Source: Akkermansiaceae bacterium
Lineage (GTDB): Bacteria > Verrucomicrobiota > Verrucomicrobiia > Verrucomicrobiales > Akkermansiaceae
Reading direction: 5' to 3'
Assembly: GCA_903919975.1 (NCBI GenBank)
Contig: CAIXKE010000022.1
Span: 1-53,511, forward strand
Length of the DNA: 53,511 nucleotides
Shown: positions 25,736 to 33,851 of the stretch, in pieces
How the letters are laid out: each line of letters opens with the position of its first letter
Position numbering within the stretch: the stretch's first letter is position 1
Notes under the pieces: generated by a model
Told to the model about the DNA's origin: nothing
The model's input: only the letters and a program-made list of their open reading frames with translations
The model's database searches: none
Program-made: the position numbers and the translations under genes

Positions 25736-26413
25736 TCAGAGCCCGGTGAGCTCCACTTTGCGGAACTCGACTTCGGCTCCTTCCGCCTGGAGCGCGATTT
25801 TTCCGGAGCTGGTGGTGCCTTTGCTGCCATGATTCACGAGTGTGCCATTGACGACGACTTTGATTTCATCGCCCTTGCACTCGATCTTCATCGTATTCCA
25901 TTCGCCGAGCGGTTTCTCCGATCCGTCGGTTAGATTGAGGATGCGGCGGGCATCGTTCAAGCCGCCGCCGAAGGATTGCTCGGGCGCGTTGCGTGGGCGG
26001 CGTTTTTCCATATCCGGCACTTCGATGTTTTCTTCGATGCACCAGAAATCGCCAGCGTCTTGATGCATCATCTGGACCTCGATGGATTTTGGAAACATAT
26101 TGCCGCGCGCCCGCAGGGTGGAGGCATGCACCAGCACGCCGCAGTTGCCGCTCGCTCCGGGGAACCGATATTCGACGACGAGTTTGTAGTTGGAAAACGT
26201 TTTTTCGGTGATCAGGTGGCCTTTGGGTATGCCGAGGCTGACAAGCAGTCCGTTGCGCACGATGAAACTCGGCGCGATGGCGGGGTTTTTGTCCGCCTCG
26301 GGGACATCGCTGGCCCAGCCGGTGAGATCCTTGCCATTGAAAAGAGCGACAGGTTCGGCTGCGGAAACCAGCGTTGAAATGAGGGCGGCGGCGATTAGAA
26401 AGTATGAGTCCAT
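25736..26413 (-). CDS. DUF1080 family secreted protein (3-keto-disaccharide hydrolase-like)
   Basis: A 225-residue exported protein with signal peptide MDSYFLIAAALISTLVSA. The DUF1080 concanavalin-like beta-sandwich shows its usual marks: VALFNGKDLTGWA at the N-terminus, NYKLVVEYRFPGASGNCGVLVH, GEWNTMKIECKGDEIKVVVNG, and a closing SGKIALQAEGAEVEFRKVEL. The family is very common in Verrucomicrobia and Planctomycetes and is tied to sugar or polysaccharide breakdown in the periplasm. It lies between the DUF1287 remnant and pabB. Substrate unknown. Confidence 0.9.
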   Translation of the reverse strand: MDSYFLIAAALISTLVSAAEPVALFNGKDLTGWASDVPEADKNPAIAPSFIVRNGLLVSLGIPKGHLITEKTFSNYKLVVEYRFPGASGNCGVLVHASTLRARGNMFPKSIEVQMMHQDAGDFWCIEENIEVPDMEKRRPRNAPEQSFGGGLNDARRILNLTDGSEKPLGEWNTMKIECKGDEIKVVVNGTLVNHGSKGTTSSGKIALQAEGAEVEFRKVELTGL

Positions 26414-26440
26414 CGTAATGGTTACGGATTGGTGGAGGGA

Positions 26441-27718
26441 TTATTTTTCAGGGCAAGGGTGTTTGGAAAACGCTTCCACCGCCAAGCGGATGCCGGCGGC
26501 TTTGTGCAGGGTTTCTTCGTATTCCTTTTGCGGGTCGGAATCGGCGACGATGCCAGCTCCGACTTGATAGATGAGTTTGTCGCCCTCGCGTATGAGGGTT
26601 CGGATGGCGATGTTGAACGAACTCTCGCCATTGTATCCGAGCCAACCGATCGCGCCGCAATAGATGCCGCGGGGCTGGCCTTCGAGTTCTTGGATGATTT
26701 CCATCGCGCGTTTTTTCGGAGCACCGGTGATGCTGCCGCCGGGGAAACAAGCGGCGATGGCCTCGGTAGCGTCGATGTTTGGGCGGAGGATTCCGGTGAC
26801 AGTGGAGACAAGGTGGTGGACTTGCGCGAGGGATTCGAGTTGCAGCATTTCGGAAACCTCGACGCTGCCAAACTCGCAGACTTGGCCGAGGTCGTTGCGT
26901 AGCAAGTCGGTGATCATCACGAGCTCGGCGATTTCCTTGGCGGAGGTTTGGAGTTCGTAGGCGGAGCGCCGGTCTTCATCGGGATCGGTGAAACGCGGCC
27001 TCGTTCCCTTGATTGGCCGAGTCTCGATCACCGACCCTGAGATTTTCAAAAAGAACTCCGGGGAGGAACTCAGGATTTCCTTGTCGTCGAGCGACAGCCA
27101 CGCGGCCATCGGGGCGGGGGAAGCGTCACGCAGCGCTTCATAAAGTCCGAAAAGCGAGCCGCCGGCTACCTCCGCGATGAAGGCGTGCGAAAGATTGACC
27201 TGATAGATATCGCCGGCGGAGATCCATTCCCGAATCCGTTCGACCTTCTGGATGAAATCGCCGTGGCTCATCATGGCTTCGAAGGGGCCGATGTGTGGCG
27301 GAGTTTCGCTGGAATGCCGAAGTTCCGCGGAAAGTTTTCCGGTTTCCCACCAAGTTTGGTGATCATGGCAAAACACCAGCATTTCCGGGAAATCGCCGAA
27401 CACAAAATCCCCTTCGTAGTCCACCCAGCCGCACAGCCCGCCGAGCGGGAAACCCGTGTCGCCCGCCACGGTTGGGCCGGCCGCCAGCGCGTCGCGAAGC
27501 ATGGCCCGATCGGAAACCACGTGGATCGAGCCCCGCAGAATTTTTGCAGGGCGGGCCGCAATCACCGAAATAGGCCGCCCCGCCGACGAAGGGAGATTTC
27601 CGGCCGTATCGAAAAAAACCAGATTCGGCAGATGGCGCAGTCCGGCTGCCACCTCAGCGGGTGTCATGTCATCGAGCCGCGTCGGCCGTGTCAGGATTTG
27701 CGTTATTGCCTTGGTCAT
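26441..27718 (-). CDS. pabB: Aminodeoxychorismate synthase component I
   Basis: A 425-residue chorismate-using enzyme. The motif PIKGTRPR with the PabB-type lysine (TrpE has alanine at this position) supports para-aminobenzoate over anthranilate synthesis. Also present are GDIYQVNLSHAF, LSSSPEFFLKI, ELVMITDLLRNDLGQVC, VHHLVSTVTG, FPGGSITGAPKKRAMEII, YCGAIGWLGYNG and GAGIVADSDPQKEYEETL. It makes 4-amino-4-deoxychorismate for folate together with a PabA amidotransferase, which is not in this window. The start MTKAITQ is chosen over an ATG five codons earlier. Confidence 0.9.
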   Translation of the reverse strand: MTKAITQILTRPTRLDDMTPAEVAAGLRHLPNLVFFDTAGNLPSSAGRPISVIAARPAKILRGSIHVVSDRAMLRDALAAGPTVAGDTGFPLGGLCGWVDYEGDFVFGDFPEMLVFCHDHQTWWETGKLSAELRHSSETPPHIGPFEAMMSHGDFIQKVERIREWISAGDIYQVNLSHAFIAEVAGGSLFGLYEALRDASPAPMAAWLSLDDKEILSSSPEFFLKISGSVIETRPIKGTRPRFTDPDEDRRSAYELQTSAKEIAELVMITDLLRNDLGQVCEFGSVEVSEMLQLESLAQVHHLVSTVTGILRPNIDATEAIAACFPGGSITGAPKKRAMEIIQELEGQPRGIYCGAIGWLGYNGESSFNIAIRTLIREGDKLIYQVGAGIVADSDPQKEYEETLHKAAGIRLAVEAFSKHPCPEK

Positions 27719-28019
27719 CGCACGGCCAAGCAAAGCCCGGGAAGTGTGCGGTGCAAGCTAGAAAGCGGAGGAAGGGGCTTGTCGGCATCTATTCGTGAGT
27801 GCTCGGCGTGCCGGGGGCTTTTGCGGGGAGATGACCTGATTGGCAGGAGTGACAGCATTGGCCATGACTGGCCCGTCATCTGGTCAACATTATCGCCATG
27901 CCAGAACTGTTTGAAAACACGGCGGATTCCCGCATTTAAGGGAACGAGACCGGGGTGAGGAGTTTTTTGACCCAAGTGACGCCATTGACCACATTGTCAT
28001 TGCGTCAATCCGGTTAATC
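27719..28019. other. Intergenic stretch beside the element, no gene seen
   Basis: About 300 bp between pabB and the tRNA terminator relic. Neither strand has a frame with a recognisable domain, and no palindrome or repeat stands out. This is likely ordinary downstream chromosome of the tRNA-Ala locus before the element entered. Confidence 0.4.
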
Positions 28020-28050
28020 CGATTAAAAAAAATCTTCCAAACATTGGAAG
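28020..28050 (-). terminator. Intrinsic terminator, original 3' flank of tRNA-Ala
   Basis: On the minus strand CTTCCAA-TGT-TTGGAAG forms a perfect 7-bp stem, followed by A and then a run of eight T. It lies just where the transcript of tRNA-Ala would have ended before integration. The element now separates it from its tRNA by 19 kb. The copy beside the tRNA has a mismatch in the stem and lacks the T-run. Confidence 0.7.
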
Positions 28051-28098
28051 GAGTAAGGAAAAAACGAAAAGTGGAGCGTAGCGGATTCGAACCGCTGA
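28037..28098. repeat. Left attachment-site repeat (att, distal to tRNA)
   Basis: 62 bp matching 47192-47253 at 57 positions by eye; the last 32 bp (28067-28098) are identical. The identical part corresponds to the tRNA-Ala 3' end: T-stem, T-loop, 3' acceptor strand and a few flanking bases. The remaining 30 bp show five differences. This marks the crossover side distant from the tRNA gene, next to the integrase. Confidence 0.9.
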
Positions 28099-28110
28099 AA
28101 CAAAACCGGG

Positions 28111-28202
28111 CCTTGGCAAATCAAGGAAACCTTGATAAATCAAGGGTTGCCGCGCAATAAGAGCTTGCCGCGCAAGTAAATCTAGGGGACACTCTAGGGG
28201 AC
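28111..28202. promoter_or_regulatory. Paired direct repeats between left att and integrase (arm-type sites)
   Basis: Three kinds of repeat occur in pairs. CCTTGGCAAATCAAGG (28111) and CCTTGATAAATCAAGG (28130) are 19 bp apart; the second is a perfect palindrome. TTGCCGCGCAA occurs at 28147 and 28165. CTAGGGGAC occurs at 28182 and 28194. The last two kinds recur near the right end (47117-47160). Arm-type integrase and excisionase sites of lambda-like att regions have this layout. Function is inferred. Confidence 0.65.
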
Positions 28203-28220
28203 AGCCTAACAGATACCATT

Positions 28221-29573
28221 ATGGCAAGCATCAAGAAACGACCCGGCACGAAGGATGGGAATGGAGCATGGCAGGCGCAATTCTATGTCTTCGACCCACT
28301 GACCGGGAAGTTTGACAAGCAGGTCCGCAAATCGACAGGCATCAAGGGAGACGGGCCGACAGCGCAAAAGAAGGCATTGGCCAAGGCCATCGAGTTTGAA
28401 CGCATGGCGCTTGGCGTCATTCCCGCCGGCACGGACCAAGCCCAAAAGGCCAAAGCCATTCTTGCCTCTGCCGTCGAAAATATCGAGCGAGACAAATTCA
28501 CCCCATTGACCGCCCGAAAATATCTCGCCGAATTGCTGGACGTGGCCACCGGCGAGGAGCTGGCAACTTTCACGGTGGAAACTTGGAGCGCGGAGTGGAT
28601 CCGCAGAAAGGCCAGGGATTCCAGCCCGGCCACGATTACGCGCTACACCTCCCACACGGACGCATTTCTTGAATGGTTGGGGGATGAGCGCCGCAAGAAG
28701 CCGTTGGAAAGCGTCACCACAGCCATGGTGCGCACATGGCGGGAATCTCTCCAAGATGCCGGCCGCGCCGGAAAGACGGTGCAGAGTTACTTGAAGGATA
28801 TTGGCGCGGTCTATCGGGCGGCGATCCGCGAAGGGCTAACCCATTTCAACCCGGTGACCGCCCTTGAACAGATTGCCACCGATGATTCACAGGACAGGAA
28901 GCCATTCACGGGCGCGGAAGTGGCCGCACTTATGACCGCTGCAGCAAAGCCCGCTGAGGCCGGGAAGGTAAAGCGGACGCCGGAGCAAGAAGCCGCCGCC
29001 GCAAAGATCGCCCAGGAGTGGCGCGGACTGATCCTTGTCGCCGCGTTCACTGGCTTACGCCTTGGCGATGCCTCGAAACTCTCATGGGCCGCCGTGGACC
29101 TCGCCGGGAAGAAAATCACGCTCATTCCATCCAAGACCAAGCGGAAGAAACGGGAAGTTTGCATTCCCATTCAGCCCGACTTGCTCGCCTATCTGGAGGC
29201 CGTACCTATCACCAGTGACAAACCGGACGCGCCGGTTTTCCCCGTGCTTTCAAAGACCAGCATTGGCGCGCGGGCGGGACTCTCGCAGACGTTCAACAAG
29301 ATCATGAGCAACGCCGGCGTTGACCGTGGGAAACCCTCGCGCGTGATCGAGGAGGGCAAAGACAAGGGCAAGGGCCGTATCACATACGAGCGCGGATTCC
29401 ACAGCCTACGCCACACCTTCACCAGCTGGCTGCGCAATGCCGGCGTTTCCGAAGAGGACCGCATGGCATTGACCGGCCACAGCACGCGCGAGAGCCACGC
29501 CATTTATTCCCACCACGACGAAGCCGCCTTGCGCGATGCTATTTCAAAACTCACATCAATCACCGAATCTTGA
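28221..29573 (+). CDS. int: Tyrosine-family site-specific integrase
   Basis: A 450-residue phage-type integrase. Residues 1-75 form an arm-binding-type N-terminus, residues about 110-220 a SAM-like core-binding domain (TFTVETWSAEWIRRKARDSS begins it), and the rest the catalytic domain. Catalytic residues are visible: Arg in AFTGLRLGDASKL (near 279), Lys in IPSKTKRKKREV, His-x-x-Arg in HSLRHTF (near 394), His in LTGHSTRE, and the nucleophile Tyr429 in IYSHHD. It stands 120 bp from the left att repeat, the usual place for the integrase of a tRNA-inserted element. It would recombine the tRNA-Ala 3' end. Confidence 0.94.
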   Translation: MASIKKRPGTKDGNGAWQAQFYVFDPLTGKFDKQVRKSTGIKGDGPTAQKKALAKAIEFERMALGVIPAGTDQAQKAKAILASAVENIERDKFTPLTARKYLAELLDVATGEELATFTVETWSAEWIRRKARDSSPATITRYTSHTDAFLEWLGDERRKKPLESVTTAMVRTWRESLQDAGRAGKTVQSYLKDIGAVYRAAIREGLTHFNPVTALEQIATDDSQDRKPFTGAEVAALMTAAAKPAEAGKVKRTPEQEAAAAKIAQEWRGLILVAAFTGLRLGDASKLSWAAVDLAGKKITLIPSKTKRKKREVCIPIQPDLLAYLEAVPITSDKPDAPVFPVLSKTSIGARAGLSQTFNKIMSNAGVDRGKPSRVIEEGKDKGKGRITYERGFHSLRHTFTSWLRNAGVSEEDRMALTGHSTRESHAIYSHHDEAALRDAISKLTSITES

Positions 29574-29576
29574 TCC

Positions 29577-30272
29577 ATGGCTACGAAGAAAAAACGGCCC
29601 GAGTCAAAGCAACCTACATCGATGGGATTTCTTACCGGCGGCCCGACAATGCCGAATGAATTCCGGCCCGACGGCATGCGCATGCTCATCGAACATCCGG
29701 CTTTTCACCTGGTAGAAATCTGGAAGGGCTCAGGAAACACCCGAGAAGTCGTATGGGCCGAGGCGGTGCGCATGGCATACCTTCGCAGCGGAGCGAACAA
29801 ACAAGAGACCCGCCGCAGTAGTGAACCCTACGCAGTTCTTTCTATGATGGAGGCGCTCACCCTGCTGGCCGACTACAACGGAGAAGGATCTAGAAATATT
29901 TGTGACGCCATGAAGCGGGCCTTGAAAAATTCCTTGCAGGCTATCAAGAGCGCCAAAAGCGACGACGATGCCGACATCGCTATTTCAAACGCCACAACCC
30001 TTTCTTACAGCGCTTTCTCAGGCTTTGCCAGAATAATGGGCAGCAAAGCCAAAGACCGCCGAAGAGATGCCAGCAAGCCCACGCCCGCTGACCTCATCAA
30101 GATTGCTGAATTCTTGATCGAAGGAAATGCCCGCGTTCCTTCTAAGCAAGAGATTCAAAAATTTGCCGAGGGTTCGGGACTAAGAATCACCGGCAAGCGA
30201 ATAATTGCCGATGAATGGATGCAGCTTTTCACTGATGCTGGCCTAAGCGATCTACCCTTTTCCCCTGAATAA
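29577..30272 (+). CDS. Unknown element protein following integrase
   Basis: A 231-residue cytoplasmic protein starting 3 bp after the integrase stop, so almost certainly co-translated. I do not recognise it. A lysine-rich start leads to a helical middle with many Ala/Ser/Asp residues (KSAKSDDDADIAISNA). The last 60 residues (DLIKIAEFLIEGNARVPSKQEI, then GSGLRITGKRI) resemble a helix-turn-helix or winged-helix fold. A role as integration helper or regulator is possible from position only. Confidence 0.8.
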   Translation: MATKKKRPESKQPTSMGFLTGGPTMPNEFRPDGMRMLIEHPAFHLVEIWKGSGNTREVVWAEAVRMAYLRSGANKQETRRSSEPYAVLSMMEALTLLADYNGEGSRNICDAMKRALKNSLQAIKSAKSDDDADIAISNATTLSYSAFSGFARIMGSKAKDRRRDASKPTPADLIKIAEFLIEGNARVPSKQEIQKFAEGSGLRITGKRIIADEWMQLFTDAGLSDLPFSPE

Positions 30273-30317
30273 TAGTAAAACCGGGGGAAACGATTAGGTG
30301 CGGTTAGTTGTCTTTAC

Positions 30318-30548
30318 ATGACTCTGACAAAAGCACCTCAGACACGGACAACCGGCGTAGAACTAGAATGGGCGGATGCAAAGCGCGTGTTTCAAGCATT
30401 CGCGCTTGGTCGCACCACATTGACACGTCTTTCACGGGAAAAGAAAATACGCTCTTGCTCGCTTGCTGAAGAGGGCATGGCCCGGGGCAAGCGGTTATAC
30501 CACGCAGGCGATTTGAGAGCTTACCTAGCAGCCCGTTCCGCCGCCTAA
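30318..30548 (+). CDS. Small HTH DNA-binding protein, excisionase-like
   Basis: A 76-residue basic protein. WADAKRVFQAFALGRTTLTRLSREKKIRSCSL followed by GKRLYHAGDLRAYLAARS has the pattern of MerR-like winged-helix excisionases: a tyrosine/arginine wing near RLYHAGDLRAYL and a short helix-turn-helix before it. This is the size of phage Xis proteins, which bend attachment DNA and steer the integrase to excision. It could instead be an AlpA-like regulator. Confidence 0.7.
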   Translation: MTLTKAPQTRTTGVELEWADAKRVFQAFALGRTTLTRLSREKKIRSCSLAEEGMARGKRLYHAGDLRAYLAARSAA

Positions 30549-30670
30549 ACACAACAGCCCACACTTCACATGATGAAGGCGGGCCGTTGCGGTGTTCCTG
30601 GCAGGGACTGACAACGGCAAAGCTAGATCATGATGCAGATGGGGCAAGAAAATTCACCCAAACGCAACAC

Positions 30671-30904
30671 ATGAAAAAGAAACCAAATTACTCCCGTCAC
30701 CGGTCACCCCTTAGAATACACCCTTCCGGCCGTCGCCTATTATATCAATCCCCCCGCTACGGTCCAACGCATGCATCCTTTAGCATCGCTCAAATGGCCG
30801 CTGATTTTTATTTTAGATTAGCGGGCGGCACGGCCGAGCAACGCGAACGCGCAGAAGAATGGCGTATGATGTTTCTCTCAATCCGGGAAGGAATCACACC
30901 ATGA
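30671..30904 (+). CDS. Small unknown element protein
   Basis: A 77-residue protein started at MKKKPNYSRHRSPLRI; the frame also opens 28 codons earlier. The first 35 residues are strongly basic and the C-terminal half (SFSIAQMAADFYFRLAGGT, then RERAEEWRMMFLSIREG) is an amphipathic helix pair. Its stop overlaps the start of the next gene (ATGA). Function unknown; DNA binding would suit the charge. Confidence 0.6.
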   Translation: MKKKPNYSRHRSPLRIHPSGRRLLYQSPRYGPTHASFSIAQMAADFYFRLAGGTAEQRERAEEWRMMFLSIREGITP

Positions 30905-31065
30905 AAAGCCGCCGCAACCGACGGAAGGAAGCCCGCCGCGCTTTCCCTGATGAATTTGCCGCAAGGCCAGCACAACACCGAAGCACGGCAGAAATCGAAC
31001 GCGTTTCAAAGCTTCTCGCCGAGATCGGCGATGCAAACAGCCAATCGGAAAGGAAAGGGCAGTGA
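30901..31065 (+). CDS. Small basic element protein
   Basis: A 54-residue protein, MKSRRNRRKEARRAFPDEF and then a helical STAEIERVSKLLAEIGDA. The start codon overlaps the previous stop as ATGA, and its own stop overlaps the GTG start of the initiator-like gene as GTGA. GGAAGG about 7 bp before the ATG is a fair ribosome-binding site. The tight coupling places it in the replication operon. Function unknown. Confidence 0.65.
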   Translation: MKSRRNRRKEARRAFPDEFAARPAQHRSTAEIERVSKLLAEIGDANSQSERKGQ

Positions 31066-32108
31066 GCAGGTGGGTTTCGATGATATGCGGAGAGGAAGCG
31101 GAAACGCTTCTCCGTCGGCATCCGAATTCCTTTCTGCTTCTTGCTCAAATTGCGATGCGTGCAAAATGGAAAGATTGCCCAATCACCAACCTTAAGAAGG
31201 GGGAGGCTTGGATTGGAGACTACAAAGCTGCGGGACTTAAGACCCCGAAGGCATACCGCCACGCGCAAAAGGTTCTAGAAAAATGCGGTCTAGCGGCGTT
31301 CAAAGGGGCGAGCAAGGGAACCGTTGCAACCCTTACAAATTCAGAGGTTTTCAGCATTGCCCCACCAGCAAGGGGCGAGCAGACGGACCATCAAGGGGCG
31401 AGCAAGGGGCAAGCAGAGGGCGAGCAAGGGGCGAGTAACAAGACAGATATACAGAACCAAGGAACAAACAGAACAGATGATTTGTTCGAGTGCGGCACCA
31501 AGCCAGCAAAGAAAATTCAAAAATCTCCAACGCCATCAATGGCGGAAGTTATATGGAAAGCAGCTCCCAAAATTGCCCGCCAAAGATCAAGCCGAAAAGG
31601 ATTGTGGGAAGCTTTGCAGAAAACATTCCGGGCCATTGACCCGAAAGAGATTCCCACGGAAGTCGAATTGTTGACCTCACTAGAAGCATGGAAACTCTGC
31701 CAAGAATGGACAAAGAAAGACGGAGAATTCATTCCTGGGATTCATCGATGGGTAAGTGACATGAAATGGGAAACCATCCCGGACGCTCCCGACACCCAGC
31801 GTTTAAGAATAATTCCGAACACGCCGGAAATGCTGGCTTTAGCGGGCTTGTTTGGCAGAACGCCAAATGAACCTTGGACCAGCGAGGAAGCCGAATTGTT
31901 TATCAAGCAAGGTCCGACACCCAAGCAAATCCATCTGCTTGAATGTTTCTACGCGCTGCCGTCTGAAGCTTTAGAGCCGAACGTCAGAAAGCGAGCAAGC
32001 TTACTCCAGTTGCTGAACTACTGGACTGAGGCATTGGACAATGCGCGGATATTTTTTCAGGCCCATCAAGATCTTTACAAACCCTTTAACCAACATTCCG
32101 CAGCATGA
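31062..32108 (+). CDS. Replication initiator/organiser-like protein
   Basis: A 348-residue protein begun at a GTG overlapping the previous stop. The N-terminal 95 residues have the pattern of winged-helix phage replication proteins: NSFLLLAQIAMRAKW, LKKGEAWIGDYKAAGLKTPK, AYRHAQKVLEKCGLAAFKG, then GTVATLTNSEVF. A GASKG-rich linker (residues about 84-126) follows and is encoded by iterated GGGGCGAGCAAGG units. The C-terminal part contains GIHRWVSDMKWE. Its stop overlaps the DnaB start as ATGA, suiting a protein that brings DnaB to an origin. Assignment is from pattern and context. Confidence 0.6.
   Translation: MSRWVSMICGEEAETLLRRHPNSFLLLAQIAMRAKWKDCPITNLKKGEAWIGDYKAAGLKTPKAYRHAQKVLEKCGLAAFKGASKGTVATLTNSEVFSIAPPARGEQTDHQGASKGQAEGEQGASNKTDIQNQGTNRTDDLFECGTKPAKKIQKSPTPSMAEVIWKAAPKIARQRSSRKGLWEALQKTFRAIDPKEIPTEVELLTSLEAWKLCQEWTKKDGEFIPGIHRWVSDMKWETIPDAPDTQRLRIIPNTPEMLALAGLFGRTPNEPWTSEEAELFIKQGPTPKQIHLLECFYALPSEALEPNVRKRASLLQLLNYWTEALDNARIFFQAHQDLYKPFNQHSAA
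31303..31436. repeat. Iterons inside the initiator-like gene (candidate replication origin)
   Basis: AAGGGGCGAGCA occurs at 31303 and 31393 and, with a G or C context change, at 31370. Variants AGGGCGAGCAAG (31416) and AAGGGGCGAGTA (31425) extend the series. Five related units in 134 bp are more regular at DNA level than the protein linker needs. Phage lambda has its origin iterons inside the O gene in just this way; the same is suggested here. Confidence 0.5.
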
Positions 32109-33556
32109 ACCCTTTCCCCACAGAACCCACAGACGAGGTGACGCGCGCTCTGCCGCATGCGTTAGGGCCGGAAAAGTCGATTCTTTCTTCGATGCTCCAA
32201 GACGCGCAGGAATGGCTCGACGTGGCCATTGCTGAAAAGCTGACGCCCGCGCATTTCTATCTGCCGGCACATGCCACCGTTTTTGAAACGCTTCTCGAAA
32301 TCCACGACGCCGGCGGTGAAATCGAATTGGTTTCGCTGGTCCAATACCTGCTTGATCGCGGTCAGCTTGATCGTGTCGGCGGCCCGGCCGCACTGACGGA
32401 CCTCTACACCTATTCGCCCAGCCCCGGCAGTTTCAGCCACCACCTAGCGCATGTCCGTGATAAATACATTCTGCGTTCACTGATCCGCGTTTCGCATGAA
32501 ACCACGGCCGCCGCCTACGACGCGCCAGAGCAAGCCGCCGAGCTTCTCGACGCCACCGAGGCCGCAATCCTCGCCATCCGTGACCAAGGCCAAACAGTCG
32601 AAGGCGGGACCGTTCGCGAGTCCGTGGAAAGCGTGCTTGATGAGATGCATCAAATCATTCGCGGCGAGCGCGAAACCGTTGGGATTTCCACCGGCTTTGC
32701 GCGCTTCGATGAAATGACGCGTGGCTTGAAGCCCGGGGAAATGTTCGTCATCGCCGCGCGCCCATCGATGGGCAAGACCGCGTTTATGATGAACATCGTT
32801 GAAAGCGTGGCCATCGCCCAAGGATTGCCGGCCATGGTGTTCAGTCTGGAAATGAGCCGAAAAGACCTCACCCAGCGCGTGCTTTATTCGCGGGCGCTCA
32901 TGTCCGCCGCCCAAGTCATCAAGGGCTTCAATCCAAACAAGGGCGAGTTGCAGCGCATTCAGCGGGCCGGCATGGACCTTGCCCGCGCGCCGCTCTTCAT
33001 TGACGACACCAAAGGCATTACCATTACCGAGCTTCGCGCCAAGGCACGCCGCAGGCACCGCAAGGAAGGGCTTCGCCTGATTGCCATCGATTACTTGCAG
33101 TTGATGAAGTCACGCACCAAGCAGGCGCAGAATTCCCGTGAACGTGAGATTGCGGAAATCTCCGCAGGCATCAAGGAATTGGCGGGAGAGTTGGGAATCC
33201 CTATCATCATTCTTGCGCAACTGAACCGCTCGCCGGAAAGCCGGGGAGGACAAAAAACAAAAACACCGACAGGCGTTCCCCGCATGTCCGATCTTCGCGA
33301 GTCGGGAGCCATCGAGCAAGACGCCGACATGGTGGGGCTTCTCTATCGCTCCGCCTACTACGCCGACACCGCCGAAGCCAAGGAAGCGGAGGCGGGACGC
33401 GCCGCGCTGATTCTTGCCAAAAACCGCAATGGCGAAACCGGCCACGTGCCACTGACCTTCATTGAGCAATTCACCCGCTTTGAAGAAGGCGAACCCGCCC
33501 GCGCTCCAGTCGCACCACCCCAAACCAAAACCAGCTTTGGCTTTCTCGAATCATGA
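32105..33556 (+). CDS. dnaB: Replicative DNA helicase (DnaB family), element-encoded
   Basis: A 483-residue hexameric helicase. The N-terminal domain (LGPEKSILSSMLQDAQEWLD, then HFYLPAHATVFETLLEIHDAG and GGPAALTDLYTYSP) is the helical dimerisation domain of DnaB. The RecA-like domain has GFARFDEMTRGLKPGEMFVIA, Walker A ARPSMGKTAFMMNI, Walker B LIAIDYLQLMKS, ELGIPIIILAQLNRSPE and MSDLRESGAIEQDADMVGLLYR. It unwinds DNA ahead of the replication fork. Being coupled to an initiator-like gene, it suggests the element replicates its own DNA after induction. Confidence 0.95.
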   Translation: MNPFPTEPTDEVTRALPHALGPEKSILSSMLQDAQEWLDVAIAEKLTPAHFYLPAHATVFETLLEIHDAGGEIELVSLVQYLLDRGQLDRVGGPAALTDLYTYSPSPGSFSHHLAHVRDKYILRSLIRVSHETTAAAYDAPEQAAELLDATEAAILAIRDQGQTVEGGTVRESVESVLDEMHQIIRGERETVGISTGFARFDEMTRGLKPGEMFVIAARPSMGKTAFMMNIVESVAIAQGLPAMVFSLEMSRKDLTQRVLYSRALMSAAQVIKGFNPNKGELQRIQRAGMDLARAPLFIDDTKGITITELRAKARRRHRKEGLRLIAIDYLQLMKSRTKQAQNSREREIAEISAGIKELAGELGIPIIILAQLNRSPESRGGQKTKTPTGVPRMSDLRESGAIEQDADMVGLLYRSAYYADTAEAKEAEAGRAALILAKNRNGETGHVPLTFIEQFTRFEEGEPARAPVAPPQTKTSFGFLES

Positions 33557-33837
33557 AACGCAAATTCGAAATTCTGGCAACCGTTGGCACCTGGACGGAC
33601 GCGACCACGGGAAAGAAGAACAAGCGCACCGTGGCAGTGGGTTCAATTTATGAATCCACGCATGGAAAGTTAGTGATGCGCATTGATGCCATTCCCGTTT
33701 CACCGGACTGGTCAGGATGGCTTCAATTAAAGCCATGTTTCCCCGAGCTGCCACCCGGCCGCAAGGTTTCGCCCGGCATGCCCGCCGCACCCGAGGGAGA
33801 GCAAGACGCAGAAGCCGACGAGGACCGCCCCTTTTGA
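33553..33837 (+). CDS. Small SSB-like OB-fold protein with acidic DEDRPF tail
   Basis: A 94-residue protein whose start overlaps the DnaB stop. Residues 1-65 alternate strands (KFEILATVGTWTDATTGKKN, KRTVAVGSIYE, KLVMRIDAIPVSPDWSGWLQL) as in small OB-fold ssDNA-binding proteins found on mobile elements. The last 14 residues are acidic and end DEDRPF, matching the DDDIPF-type tip by which SSB recruits replication proteins. It probably coats single-stranded DNA and calls in the host or element helicase. No canonical SSB family motif is seen, so the assignment is from fold pattern and tail. Confidence 0.55.
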   Translation: MKRKFEILATVGTWTDATTGKKNKRTVAVGSIYESTHGKLVMRIDAIPVSPDWSGWLQLKPCFPELPPGRKVSPGMPAAPEGEQDAEADEDRPF

Positions 33838-33851
33838 ATTCACGCGCAGCC

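Noticed and set aside
27715..27975. Minus-strand frame between pabB and the element
   Set aside because: Its product has no recognisable domain, composition is unlike the neighbours and it overlaps the pabB start region.
28067..28098. A second tRNA gene at the left att repeat
   Set aside because: Only the 3' acceptor strand and T-arm are present; the D-arm and anticodon arm are missing, so it is an att copy, not a gene.
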